From the NCBI GenBank assembly GCA_902515745.1, contig CABXWB010000008.1:21171-85170 (forward strand): 64,000 nucleotides of DNA, written 5' to 3'. This document shows positions 24,080 through 32,457 of this stretch, one piece after another. The first letter of the stretch is position 1; each line of letters begins with the position of its first letter. Position numbers and translations under genes: made by a program. Under the pieces are notes generated by a model, which was not told where the DNA came from, did no database searches, and worked only from the letters and a program-made list of their open reading frames with translations. This DNA comes from an uncultured Alphaproteobacteria bacterium (lineage in GTDB: Bacteria > Pseudomonadota > Alphaproteobacteria > HIMB59 > GCA-002718135).

Positions 24080-24119
24080 TAAAGTCAACCAGTTAAATTA
24101 ACGCAATTTGATAGTAATA

Positions 24120-25076
24120 TTAGAGAAGGTTTAACCAATTAATTTCTTCTTGGCGCAATTCAATATCAAGACAAGGGAGGGTTGTATCTAACTCTTTTAC
24201 AGATCTAGGACCAATTAATGCAAAAGAAGGAAAAGACTGGTTTATCGTCCAGCTTGCTGCAATATTATGAGCAGAACAGCCTTTTTTATCAGCTAACTCC
24301 ATAGCTCTTTTTTTTCTTTCTCTATTATCTTCACTATCATAGCAACTAATAGGACCACTTGAATTCTCACCTGGTGCTCTGTATGTTTCTGCCTTAGTAA
24401 TTTTATCTTCAATCTCTTGTGTTATATTATCAGGTAAAAAGTACCCTCTTGCTTGACTAGACCATGACATATGGGATTTTTGTGAAGAATGTAGGTAAGC
24501 CAGTATATCTTCAGTATTGGATGATAAGCAACCATTCCAAAGAGGCTTAATCATTTTAGCTAGTGCTAAATTATTATTTAAAATTGACATTTCTTGTTTA
24601 TTATTTTTTTCTGCCCAATCATTTGCTTCTTTAAATCTTTGTATTGTCCAGTTTGATCCACCAAATATTTTAATTCTTCCTTTTTCTTTTTCTTGATTCA
24701 AAACATCCATGAATTCATCGATTGGATAATCAGTATTATCTCGGTGCATGATATAGATATCAACATAATCTGTATTCATTCGTTCAAGAGAGATAGTTAG
24801 TTGTTTTGAAATTGCTTCAGGATTGCATTCAGGTGTATGCGCACCTTTTCCGAGTATTAAAACATCTTGTCTATTATTATTATTTTTTAACCATTCGCCA
24901 AAAACTTTCTCATGATTACCACCGCCATAAATAAATGCAGTATCAAACATATTGCCACCAACTTCAATCCAATGATCCCATAACTTAGAAGCCTCATTAA
25001 TATCATCTTGGTTATCACATCCCATAACAAGTTTGGAAATGTCTTTATCTATTCCTTCTATTCTATCGTATTTCAT
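24120..25076 (-). CDS. Aldo/keto reductase-family oxidoreductase
   Basis: An NADPH-type aldo-keto reductase of 318 residues with a (beta/alpha)8 barrel. The catalytic tetrad is readable: Asp and Tyr in FDTAFIYGGG, Lys in ILGKGAH and His in YIMHRDNTD. This family reduces or oxidises aldehydes and ketoses, including sugars and dehydrogenation products. Last gene of the second sugar operon; its start overlaps the stop of the Gfo/Idh/MocA gene (ATGA), suggesting successive redox steps on the same substrate. Confidence 0.87.
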   Translation of the reverse strand: MKYDRIEGIDKDISKLVMGCDNQDDINEASKLWDHWIEVGGNMFDTAFIYGGGNHEKVFGEWLKNNNNRQDVLILGKGAHTPECNPEAISKQLTISLERMNTDYVDIYIMHRDNTDYPIDEFMDVLNQEKEKGRIKIFGGSNWTIQRFKEANDWAEKNNKQEMSILNNNLALAKMIKPLWNGCLSSNTEDILAYLHSSQKSHMSWSSQARGYFLPDNITQEIEDKITKAETYRAPGENSSGPISCYDSEDNRERKKRAMELADKKGCSAHNIAASWTINQSFPSFALIGPRSVKELDTTLPCLDIELRQEEINWLNLL

Positions 25077-26116
25077 ATTTCATCCTGTGGTAATTTATAA
25101 TTTACTTTTTCTCTCCATGTATCAAGAGCTTGAAGATTTCCTAATGTATCTTCCCAAGTCATTGCTGGATGAGGTGGTTGTGTTTTTTCCTTTGCGATGC
25201 ACTGGCTTGTAAGTTCTCCTTCAAAGAAAAATAAATGTTCTGGCCCCTTAACATCAGTTACTTCTTTATTACCATTTTTATTAATAATGATCTTTGCGTG
25301 ATAAGGACCTCCTTGTCTTCCTGGCATCCATGGATCGGGTAATTCGATCATACCTTCAGAGCCTTTAATAACAGCATTATTTTTCATGCTTTCCCTAATT
25401 GCAGTTGAAACTTTTGCTTTAATTCCATTTTTAAATTCTAAATTAGCATGAGCAACTTCATCAACACCTGTTTCCCCTATTCTTGCCTCAGCATCTATAA
25501 ATTTAGGTTCTAAAAATTTTTCACCAGTTGCAACGCCTGCAATTAACCTAGAAAAGGAAATAGGATATAAGCCAACATCAAGTATACCACCACCTGCAAG
25601 ACTTTTATTAAACAGTCTGTGTTCAGGAATTGTTTTACCCATATCAAAACCAAAAGAAGCTTCAATAGATGTTATATCCCCTATTGTTTTATTTTTAATT
25701 ACTTCTAATAGTTTTGGAATTTGAGGGTGGCAACGATACATAAAGCCTTCCATATAAAAAACTCCAGCTTCTTTTACTGCCTCTATTATTTTTTTACCTT
25801 CTTTTAAATTAACAGCGCCTGGTTTTTCACAAAGAACATGCTTTCCTTTACCTGCAGCTTTGATTGTCCATTCAGCATGCAAAGTATGTGGTGTGGAAAT
25901 ATAAATAGCGTCTATGTGTTCTGAATTTATAATATCATCATAATTATCAAATCTAAAATCAGGATGAATATCATATTTATCACCAAAGGTTTTTCGACGG
26001 TCTGCATTTTTACTTGCTATACTTACGAGTTGACCCGAATAAGAATCTTTTAATCCATCTGCAAAATTATTAGCTATATTGCCTGGTCCAATTATTCCCC
26101 ATTTAATTTTTTCCAT
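25073..26116 (-). CDS. Gfo/Idh/MocA-family oxidoreductase (sugar operon 2)
   Basis: An NAD(P)-dependent oxidoreductase of 347 residues. Rossmann motif GIIGPGNIA at the N-terminus, YISTPHTLHAEW, and the EKP motif HVLCEKPGAVN. GGGILDVGLYPISF in the C-terminal domain is typical of glucose-fructose-oxidoreductase and dimeric dihydrodiol-dehydrogenase-like members. Starts 2 nt after the fused permease gene, so it is co-transcribed and probably acts on its substrate. Confidence 0.86.
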   Translation of the reverse strand: MEKIKWGIIGPGNIANNFADGLKDSYSGQLVSIASKNADRRKTFGDKYDIHPDFRFDNYDDIINSEHIDAIYISTPHTLHAEWTIKAAGKGKHVLCEKPGAVNLKEGKKIIEAVKEAGVFYMEGFMYRCHPQIPKLLEVIKNKTIGDITSIEASFGFDMGKTIPEHRLFNKSLAGGGILDVGLYPISFSRLIAGVATGEKFLEPKFIDAEARIGETGVDEVAHANLEFKNGIKAKVSTAIRESMKNNAVIKGSEGMIELPDPWMPGRQGGPYHAKIIINKNGNKEVTDVKGPEHLFFFEGELTSQCIAKEKTQPPHPAMTWEDTLGNLQALDTWREKVNYKLPQDEI

Positions 26117-26118
26117 AA

Positions 26119-27945
26119 CTAACCCTTTACTGCACCAGCCGATAATCCAGCAATGTAATATTTTTGAACAAAAGAAAATAAAATAATTATTGGTATTGTT
26201 GTTACCGCTGCAAAAGTCATTGCAAGAGCGTATTGAGGTTCTTGTCCAACTTGAAGAGCAAATACTTCAGTCAGCCCTAAGGGGATTGTATAATTTTGAT
26301 CATCTCTTAATATTATAAGTGGCCATAAAAAACTATTCCATGAATTGATATATTGGATAATTGCTAAGGTTGCTATACCTGGCCAAACTAAAGGAACAAC
26401 AATCTGCCAAAAAATCCTAAACTCACCTGCTCCGTCAGCTCTAGCAGCTTGAATTAGTTCATCTGGTACTGCAATAATATATTGTCTCATTAAAAAAATA
26501 CCGATTGCTGGTGCAATAAAAGGAACAACTAGACCTGGCAAAGAATCATTCATTCCCATTCTTCCAACTAAGACATATAATGGTATCATTACTATTGGAA
26601 AAGGTATCATAGCAGTAGCAACCATTGTTATAAAAAGATTCTTTTTTCCTTTAAAATTATATTTTGCAAATCCATAGCCGGCTAGCGTACATAAAAAAAC
26701 TGAAGCAACAGTAACAGCGATTGCGACTATTGCAGAGTTAATCATCCATGCATCTACTGGCCATTTATCAAACAAAAGAGGAATATTTTCCCATTTAGGA
26801 TCACTCGACCAAATTACTGGTGGCCAAGCCATTATTTCGTATGTTGATTTTAGTGATGAGGAAATCATAAATAAATAAGGTATTAAACAAATTATCCCAA
26901 GAGTTCCTACAACTAAATTTAGCATAAACTTGCTAAAAAAAGGTGAAATAGGTTTTATATTTTTATCTGCAGAATGCGCAGGGAAAATGTTTGCAATAAA
27001 ATCAATGATTGGTCCTAGCATTCTCTCTAAAATACTTTTTTTTGCATCTTGATCTAAATTTGAAGCAAAAGATCTAAATTGGAATAAAGAAATAAATAAT
27101 ATACAAACAAACATAAAAACACCTATTGAAGAGCCAAAGCCTAATCTTAGCTGCATAAAACCTCTTTCTAAAATATAAACAACCATAGGTTTTGCATGAG
27201 TTGGCACATCATTTCCACTATACATTACAAAAACATCTTCAAAAATTTGGAAAGAATTTATTGAAAGAAGTATACACACAAAAAGAGTTACTGGAGCTAA
27301 CTGAGGTAATGTAACATACCAAAACTGATGCCATCCGGTAGCACCATCTATTCTAGATGCTTCATATAAAGTTTTATCTATAAATTGTAATCCAGCTAAG
27401 AAATAAATACATGTGAAACCTGTTTGTCTCCAGACAATAAGCATAATTACTGACCATTTTGAAGTAGCAGAAGACTCCACCCAATTGATTGGATCAATAC
27501 CTATAAAACTGATGGCATAATTTAATAGTCCAAAATCACTATTTAATATCATTTTAAAAGATAGAGCAGCAGCAACAAGAGATGTTACAATTGGTGAGAA
27601 AAAAATTAATCGCCAAACGGGTTTTAATTTTAAATAATTTGAATTCAAAGCAAGTGCCAGTAAAAGTGCAAGAGGAACAACAATAAGAACACTTGTTACT
27701 GTATAAAAAATTGTATTCTGAAAGATTTCCCAAAAAGCTTTATCTTTGAAGAACAAATATTCATAATTTCCCCAACCTCTAAATTTAGGTGCTTTAACTC
27801 CTTTCCATTTATAAAAAGCTAAAATAAATGAAGCTATAGTCGGCAATAGAAAAAAAATTGACCAAATAATATAAAACGGAGAAATGAAGATATATGGAGC
27901 AATTTTTTCTTGTTTAAATATTTTGCTCTTAATTATTGATGTCAT
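26119..27945 (-). CDS. Fused sugar ABC transporter permease (MalF-type plus MalG-type in one chain)
   Basis: One 608-residue protein holds two complete CUT1 permease halves. The first half (to about residue 300) ends with EAA loop YEASRIDGATGWHQFWYVTLP near residues 195-214; a polar linker of about 40 residues follows; the second half has EAA loop QAARADGAGEFRIFWQIVVP near 499-518 and ends in the MalG-like GLSAGAVKG. Each half has about six membrane segments. The track start is a GTG buried in a hairpin; the ATG at 27945 (MTSIIKSKIF) is preferred. No ATPase gene is in this operon. Confidence 0.9.
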   Translation of the reverse strand: MTSIIKSKIFKQEKIAPYIFISPFYIIWSIFFLLPTIASFILAFYKWKGVKAPKFRGWGNYEYLFFKDKAFWEIFQNTIFYTVTSVLIVVPLALLLALALNSNYLKLKPVWRLIFFSPIVTSLVAAALSFKMILNSDFGLLNYAISFIGIDPINWVESSATSKWSVIMLIVWRQTGFTCIYFLAGLQFIDKTLYEASRIDGATGWHQFWYVTLPQLAPVTLFVCILLSINSFQIFEDVFVMYSGNDVPTHAKPMVVYILERGFMQLRLGFGSSIGVFMFVCILFISLFQFRSFASNLDQDAKKSILERMLGPIIDFIANIFPAHSADKNIKPISPFFSKFMLNLVVGTLGIICLIPYLFMISSSLKSTYEIMAWPPVIWSSDPKWENIPLLFDKWPVDAWMINSAIVAIAVTVASVFLCTLAGYGFAKYNFKGKKNLFITMVATAMIPFPIVMIPLYVLVGRMGMNDSLPGLVVPFIAPAIGIFLMRQYIIAVPDELIQAARADGAGEFRIFWQIVVPLVWPGIATLAIIQYINSWNSFLWPLIILRDDQNYTIPLGLTEVFALQVGQEPQYALAMTFAAVTTIPIIILFSFVQKYYIAGLSAGAVKG

Positions 27946-27965
27946 TTTTATAAATTTTTTAGTGT

Positions 27966-27989
27966 AAAGCAGGGTTGACACCCTGCTTT
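27966..27989 (-). promoter_or_regulatory. Intercistronic hairpin between binding protein and fused permease (operon 2)
   Basis: AAAGCAGGGT, loop TGAC, ACCCTGCTTT: a perfect 10-bp stem between the binding-protein stop (28004) and the permease ATG (27945). It is placed as in operon 1 and probably separates expression levels of binding protein and permease, by RNA stabilisation or partial termination. Confidence 0.75.
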
Positions 27990-28003
27990 TTAAAATTTAG
28001 TTA

Positions 28004-29257
28004 TTATAAGAAATCAAGCTCATCTTGAACAGTTGTAATAAACCTTTCATGGGCTTCTTCAGCAGTGATTTCACCATTTGCAAGTAACGTAGTAAGATCT
28101 CTTGAAACAGTATCAATAATTGCTCTACCGACATGCTGATAGTCGTCAGCACTTGAATCAGCAACGGAAATAAATGGTTCAGCAAATTTTTGACCACCGT
28201 AAAAATCAAATGTTTTACCTGCTATTCGCTCATCTTCAAGAGCTGCTAATAAAGTAGGCATTCCTCCAAAGAAGTCGTATTTTGCAATCTGACCTTCGTA
28301 AGAAAAATATGCAAGTTCAAGTAGTTTCTTAGCCACATCTATACCTTCAGAGGATTTATGAATGGCAAATCCAGTACCACCCCAGTGAAAAGTCTTGAAC
28401 CCTTCATCACCCCAAGTTGGTAAAGGAGCAACTCTCCATTCACCACTTTGTGTTTCACCAACTGTTGGTTGTAAACAACAATTGTTGTACCAATCTGGAG
28501 CCATTGTTCCTACAGTTTGTTTTGAATTATAAAGAACTCCTGGAGTTTGTCCCCAGTAATCAGTTGTATAGTTTATAACACCAGACGCAAAAGCTTCTTC
28601 TTGATATTTTAGAATGTCCATGAAAAGATCTTCATCCATTTCAAATTCACCATCTTCATTAAAGAATTTACCACCAGCTTGTTGATACATACCAATGAAA
28701 CGTAATTCAGAAAGGACCATTGAAATACCATCTTTAGCTAAAATTTTTCCGGTTTCCATAAATTCTTCCCACGTTTTGGGAACTGACTTACCATAACTTT
28801 CAAGGATACTTGGGTTATAGTAATAAACCATATAACAACCTTCACTCTCGATACCATAAATTTCACCATTAGTGTGAGTCCAAGCAGCTACTTTACCAGG
28901 ATTCCACTGAGACATATCTCCATACATATCAGTTAGTGGTACAAAGTTATCAGATATAATATCATCGGCCATAAATAAACCGAAACCACTTATCTCTATT
29001 CCTAATAGATCAGTATGCTCTGAGCCTGACGCTATGGCAGTTAAACTATTTGTTGCCATGTCAGGAGTAACCTGAAAGTCAAAAGTTATGTTATCATCTG
29101 GAAATGCAGCCTGCACTTCTTCTAAATAAGTATTGAAATAATCAACGTAGAGTTGGTTATGAGTCCACATTGATAAAGTTACATCTCTAGCATTAGAAGC
29201 CGATGAAAAACCAACTAAAACTGCAAGAGATAAAATTAAGGATTTAATTAATTTCAT
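28004..29257 (-). CDS. Sugar ABC transporter substrate-binding protein (operon 2)
   Basis: A family-1 periplasmic binding protein of 417 residues. The signal peptide is MKLIKSLILSLAVLVGFSSA followed by SNA-R, a typical signal peptidase I site. The mature protein starts DVTLSMWTHNQL. Other visible features are GFGLFMADDII, CYMVYYYNPSILESYGKSVPKTWEEF and FHWGGTGFAIHKSS, all typical of carbohydrate-binding SBPs. The substrate is unknown; an oligosaccharide or sugar derivative is likely given the neighbouring oxidoreductases. It has the same extended Shine-Dalgarno (AAAGGGAGGAAAA) as the other two SBP genes here. Confidence 0.9.
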   Translation of the reverse strand: MKLIKSLILSLAVLVGFSSASNARDVTLSMWTHNQLYVDYFNTYLEEVQAAFPDDNITFDFQVTPDMATNSLTAIASGSEHTDLLGIEISGFGLFMADDIISDNFVPLTDMYGDMSQWNPGKVAAWTHTNGEIYGIESEGCYMVYYYNPSILESYGKSVPKTWEEFMETGKILAKDGISMVLSELRFIGMYQQAGGKFFNEDGEFEMDEDLFMDILKYQEEAFASGVINYTTDYWGQTPGVLYNSKQTVGTMAPDWYNNCCLQPTVGETQSGEWRVAPLPTWGDEGFKTFHWGGTGFAIHKSSEGIDVAKKLLELAYFSYEGQIAKYDFFGGMPTLLAALEDERIAGKTFDFYGGQKFAEPFISVADSSADDYQHVGRAIIDTVSRDLTTLLANGEITAEEAHERFITTVQDELDFL

Positions 29258-29349
29258 CTTTTCCTCCCTTTAATATATCTTATAGAAGTTATATTGATCA
29301 AAAAATCAAGCGAAAAAAAGGTTATTTAAAAATTAAATATTATTATTTT

Positions 29350-30177
29350 TTAATTATTTGGTGAGAGAACTTGCTCGTGGGGCATTACTATTTTTTTTTG
29401 AAATTCAGTAAGATTTGATAGTAATTTTTTTGAAGGTCTATATGGGTGTCTGAAAAAACCCCAAGAAGGTCCATATCTGTAAACAACAATTCTTCTTTCT
29501 CCCTTATTTGTTCTTTTTGCAGACCCATGACAGAGTGAATCAACGAATAATAGTCCATCACCAGCTTTTAAATAAATTTCTTTTGAAGCAGTCATATTAT
29601 CAGCAGATGTAACTTTACCTTTTTTCATAGAATGTTTTTCAAATTCGGGATGACGTATATTTGATTTATGAGATGAAGGTATAATTACAGTACCACCATC
29701 ACCAGGACCAATATCTTTTAACGCTAATAGTATATTTACTTGACCACAATGAAACTTTCCTTCTTGAAATCTATAATGATTTCTTTGAAGAGCTTCGTGA
29801 TGGCCAGAGTGAATTCCAATAGCTTCCCCCGGTCCTCTTATATTAGCAAAATTTTCATCTATAAATAATGGACCATGATGTTGATCAAAAGTATCTTTGC
29901 CACCAACAAAATGAAGCATGTGATTAATCCAAGATGGATGATCAATTAATTTTTCGAATGGCTTACCTGCTTCGTAAATTTGCTGAAGATTAAGACCTTC
30001 TTTCCCACCATAGTTGTGACCATGAACATGTCCTGCCCATTCATTATTTTTTATATTTTTTAATTTATCTAAAATATTGTTAAGATTTTTTAATTCACTT
30101 TTATTTAAAGCATTTTCAATTACTAAGTATCCATTTAGATCAAATAGATATTCATCAAGCTTAGAAACTTTTTTCAC
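29350..30177 (-). CDS. Phytanoyl-CoA dioxygenase (PhyH)-family protein with atypical HxG motif
   Basis: A 275-residue protein of the PhyH superfamily of Fe(II)/2-oxoglutarate enzymes. Family features are GPGDGGTVIIPSSHKSN, AGDGLLFVDSLCHGS with the probable distal His217, and a following Arg pair (ERRIVVYRYG) that could bind 2-oxoglutarate. Where HxD is expected I read GIHSGHHEALQRNHYRF, so His123 is followed by Ser-Gly and the usual carboxylate is missing. Chemistry is therefore uncertain. It lies 45 nt downstream of the aldolase gene, upstream of the second sugar operon. Confidence 0.82.
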   Translation of the reverse strand: MKKVSKLDEYLFDLNGYLVIENALNKSELKNLNNILDKLKNIKNNEWAGHVHGHNYGGKEGLNLQQIYEAGKPFEKLIDHPSWINHMLHFVGGKDTFDQHHGPLFIDENFANIRGPGEAIGIHSGHHEALQRNHYRFQEGKFHCGQVNILLALKDIGPGDGGTVIIPSSHKSNIRHPEFEKHSMKKGKVTSADNMTASKEIYLKAGDGLLFVDSLCHGSAKRTNKGERRIVVYRYGPSWGFFRHPYRPSKKLLSNLTEFQKKIVMPHEQVLSPNN

Positions 30178-30222
30178 AATTATATTTTGAAGTAAAAATT
30201 TATTCTTTTCAAGAATAAAAGT

Positions 30223-31287
30223 CTAATTTATGACTGCTTTAAACTCGCCAGATTTGTATTTTTTTGACATTTCGCCTAAAGAAATTGAGTTTATTGATGA
30301 AGCATTTCCTGCAGTTCCAAATTCTTGAAGTCTGCTTTTTACAACTTCTTTCATAGCGTCTTTTGAAAGTAATAAATATTTACGAGGATCAAATTGTGAT
30401 GGATTTTCATGAAAATATTTTCTCACTGCAGCTGTAGCTGCTAATCGTAAATCTGTATCAACATTAACTTTTCTAACACCATGTTTTATTCCTTCTTGAA
30501 TTTCAGAAACAGGCACACCATAAGTTTCTTTTATTTTTCCACCGTATTCATTAATAGTTTTTATTAAGTCTTGTGGCACTGATGATGATCCATGCATAAC
30601 CAAATGTGTATTTGGAAGTCTTGAATGTATTTCTTTAATTCTATTGATCGCTAAAATATCACCTGTAGGTGGTCTAGAAAATTTATATGCTCCATGACTT
30701 GTTCCTATAGCAATTGCTAGAGCATCAACATTTGTTGCTTTAACAAAGTCTGAAGCTTCATTTGGATCCGTTAACAATTGATCATGATCAAGTTTACCTT
30801 CTGCTCCAACACCATCTTCTTTTTCACCAGTCCCAGTTTCTAAAGAGCCTAAACATCCAATTTCACCTTCTACAGAAACTCCCAATGCATGTGCCATATC
30901 AGTAGTTTCTTTAGTAACTCTAACATTATAATCAAAATCTGAAGGTGTTTTTTGATCATCCAATAAAGAACCATCCATCATCACAGAAGTAAAACCAAGA
31001 TCGATACAATTTTTACAATCTGATGGAGAACCACCATGATCTTGATGTAAAACAGTTGGTATGTCTGAAAACTCGTCCATTGCTGCTTCAACTAATTTTT
31101 TAACAAAAATTGGTCCAGCATATCTTCTAGCAGCGCCAGATGCTTGCAGAATTACAGGACTATTTAATTCTTTAGCCCCTTCCATTATTGCTCTGATTGC
31201 TTCTAAGTTATTTACATTAAAAGCTGGTACGCCATAATCATTTTCAGCAGCATGATCTAAGAGTTGTCGAAGCGAAATTAATGACAT
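30223..31287 (-). CDS. fba: Class II fructose-1,6-bisphosphate aldolase
   Basis: A 354-residue Zn-dependent aldolase cleaving or forming fructose-1,6-bisphosphate. Visible elements: [12 protein letters not shown], the zinc and base region [13 protein letters not shown] near residue 82, [13 protein letters not shown] with a Zn-ligand Glu, [11 protein letters not shown], and [10 protein letters not shown] with another ligand His, then NVDTDLRLA. The pattern fits the Fba/CbbA subtype. It probably connects imported sugars with central glycolysis or gluconeogenesis. Confidence 0.93.
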   Translation of the reverse strand: MSLISLRQLLDHAAENDYGVPAFNVNNLEAIRAIMEGAKELNSPVILQASGAARRYAGPIFVKKLVEAAMDEFSDIPTVLHQDHGGSPSDCKNCIDLGFTSVMMDGSLLDDQKTPSDFDYNVRVTKETTDMAHALGVSVEGEIGCLGSLETGTGEKEDGVGAEGKLDHDQLLTDPNEASDFVKATNVDALAIAIGTSHGAYKFSRPPTGDILAINRIKEIHSRLPNTHLVMHGSSSVPQDLIKTINEYGGKIKETYGVPVSEIQEGIKHGVRKVNVDTDLRLAATAAVRKYFHENPSQFDPRKYLLLSKDAMKEVVKSRLQEFGTAGNASSINSISLGEMSKKYKSGEFKAVIN

Positions 31288-31331
31288 AAGTGAACCCTAT
31301 TAAACATAATAATAATTTATTCAACTAAACA

Positions 31332-32450
31332 GTGAAAGAAATTTTAAAATATTCTTGTCTAATTTTTTTATATGCTTTGTCACATAGTTATTTAGCAACA
31401 TGTTTTGCAATTGATTTAAAAATAAAAGGTTATGAAGAGCGTTACATAGGTCTATCATTATCATTCTGGGGTATTGGAGTTATTTTAGGAGCATTATTAC
31501 ATAATTTAATAAGAAGAAAATTAAATTTGATTTCAACAATTTTGTATGGCTCATTAATTCAATTTACATTCTCATTAATTTTTTTATTTGATCAGAATAC
31601 TTTCCTTGTAGCTTTAATGCAATTTGTTATGGGTATAACAAGTGCAATTAATTCATTAACGCTTGAATCACACATCAGCTCTAAATTTAAAAAGACATCT
31701 GGTTTCTATATATCATTATTTTGGTCATCTGCTGGATTAGGAGCAATTACTGGAAGTCTATTTATAGCAATTAATGGTATAAATCATTTAACCTATTATA
31801 TAGCTGTTTTATTTTTTATTATGCATTTTATTCCAATTTATTTATTTCGTTTATCTATTAGTAAGATTGCCGTTGAAAACCTGAGTCTTAGATTATCTAA
31901 AAACGTTTTAAGTAAAATTAAATATTTACTTTTTTGTGTAATATTATTTGGTGCATGTGATGCTGGATTCAGTTCTTTATTTCCATCTTACTTATTAGAG
32001 CAAAATTATAGTGATAAGCAAATTGGAAGCATTAATTTTTTAGCAGGAGCAATAGCATTATTTTTTTACCCATTTATGGGTAAGCTAGTTGACAATTACA
32101 ATAAAACTATAATTTTTAATTTATTTTGCTTCATAAACTTAATTAACTTAGTACTACTTTATTCGATTAGTGATTTTTATATCTATGTACTTTGTGTTGC
32201 TTTTTACTATTATACAATTGGGACAGTTTTTTTAATTACATTTAATATTGTTGGAAAAAAACTTGAAGGAGGAGTTATAGTTTTTGGAATAGCAGGTCAC
32301 TATATAAGTGAGAATATCGGGAGTTTTCTTGGACCTAATCTTATTGGAAATATTATTAATATAAATATAAATTATTTCTTTTTAGTTTTTTTTGTTATCT
32401 ATATTTTAATTATTGGATTATTTAATTTTAATAATTTTAAAAGACTATAA
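31332..32450 (+). CDS. MFS-family transporter
   Basis: A 372-residue, very hydrophobic protein with about 12 membrane segments and the major-facilitator layout of two six-helix halves. Features include GLSLSFWGIGVILGALLHNLIRRK in the first half (loop 2-3 region) and YPFMGKLVDNYNK in the second. The start codon is GTG at 31332. Divergent from the aldolase gene and followed by an oxidoreductase gene 7 nt downstream, so the two may handle the same compound. Substrate unknown. Confidence 0.82.
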   Translation: MKEILKYSCLIFLYALSHSYLATCFAIDLKIKGYEERYIGLSLSFWGIGVILGALLHNLIRRKLNLISTILYGSLIQFTFSLIFLFDQNTFLVALMQFVMGITSAINSLTLESHISSKFKKTSGFYISLFWSSAGLGAITGSLFIAINGINHLTYYIAVLFFIMHFIPIYLFRLSISKIAVENLSLRLSKNVLSKIKYLLFCVILFGACDAGFSSLFPSYLLEQNYSDKQIGSINFLAGAIALFFYPFMGKLVDNYNKTIIFNLFCFINLINLVLLYSISDFYIYVLCVAFYYYTIGTVFLITFNIVGKKLEGGVIVFGIAGHYISENIGSFLGPNLIGNIINININYFFLVFFVIYILIIGLFNFNNFKRL

Positions 32451-32457
32451 AAAAACT

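Noticed and set aside
27946-27981. GTG start of the fused permease given by the ORF track
   Set aside because: The codon lies in the loop and arm of a perfect hairpin and adds a non-homologous 12-residue extension; the ATG at 27945 fits better.
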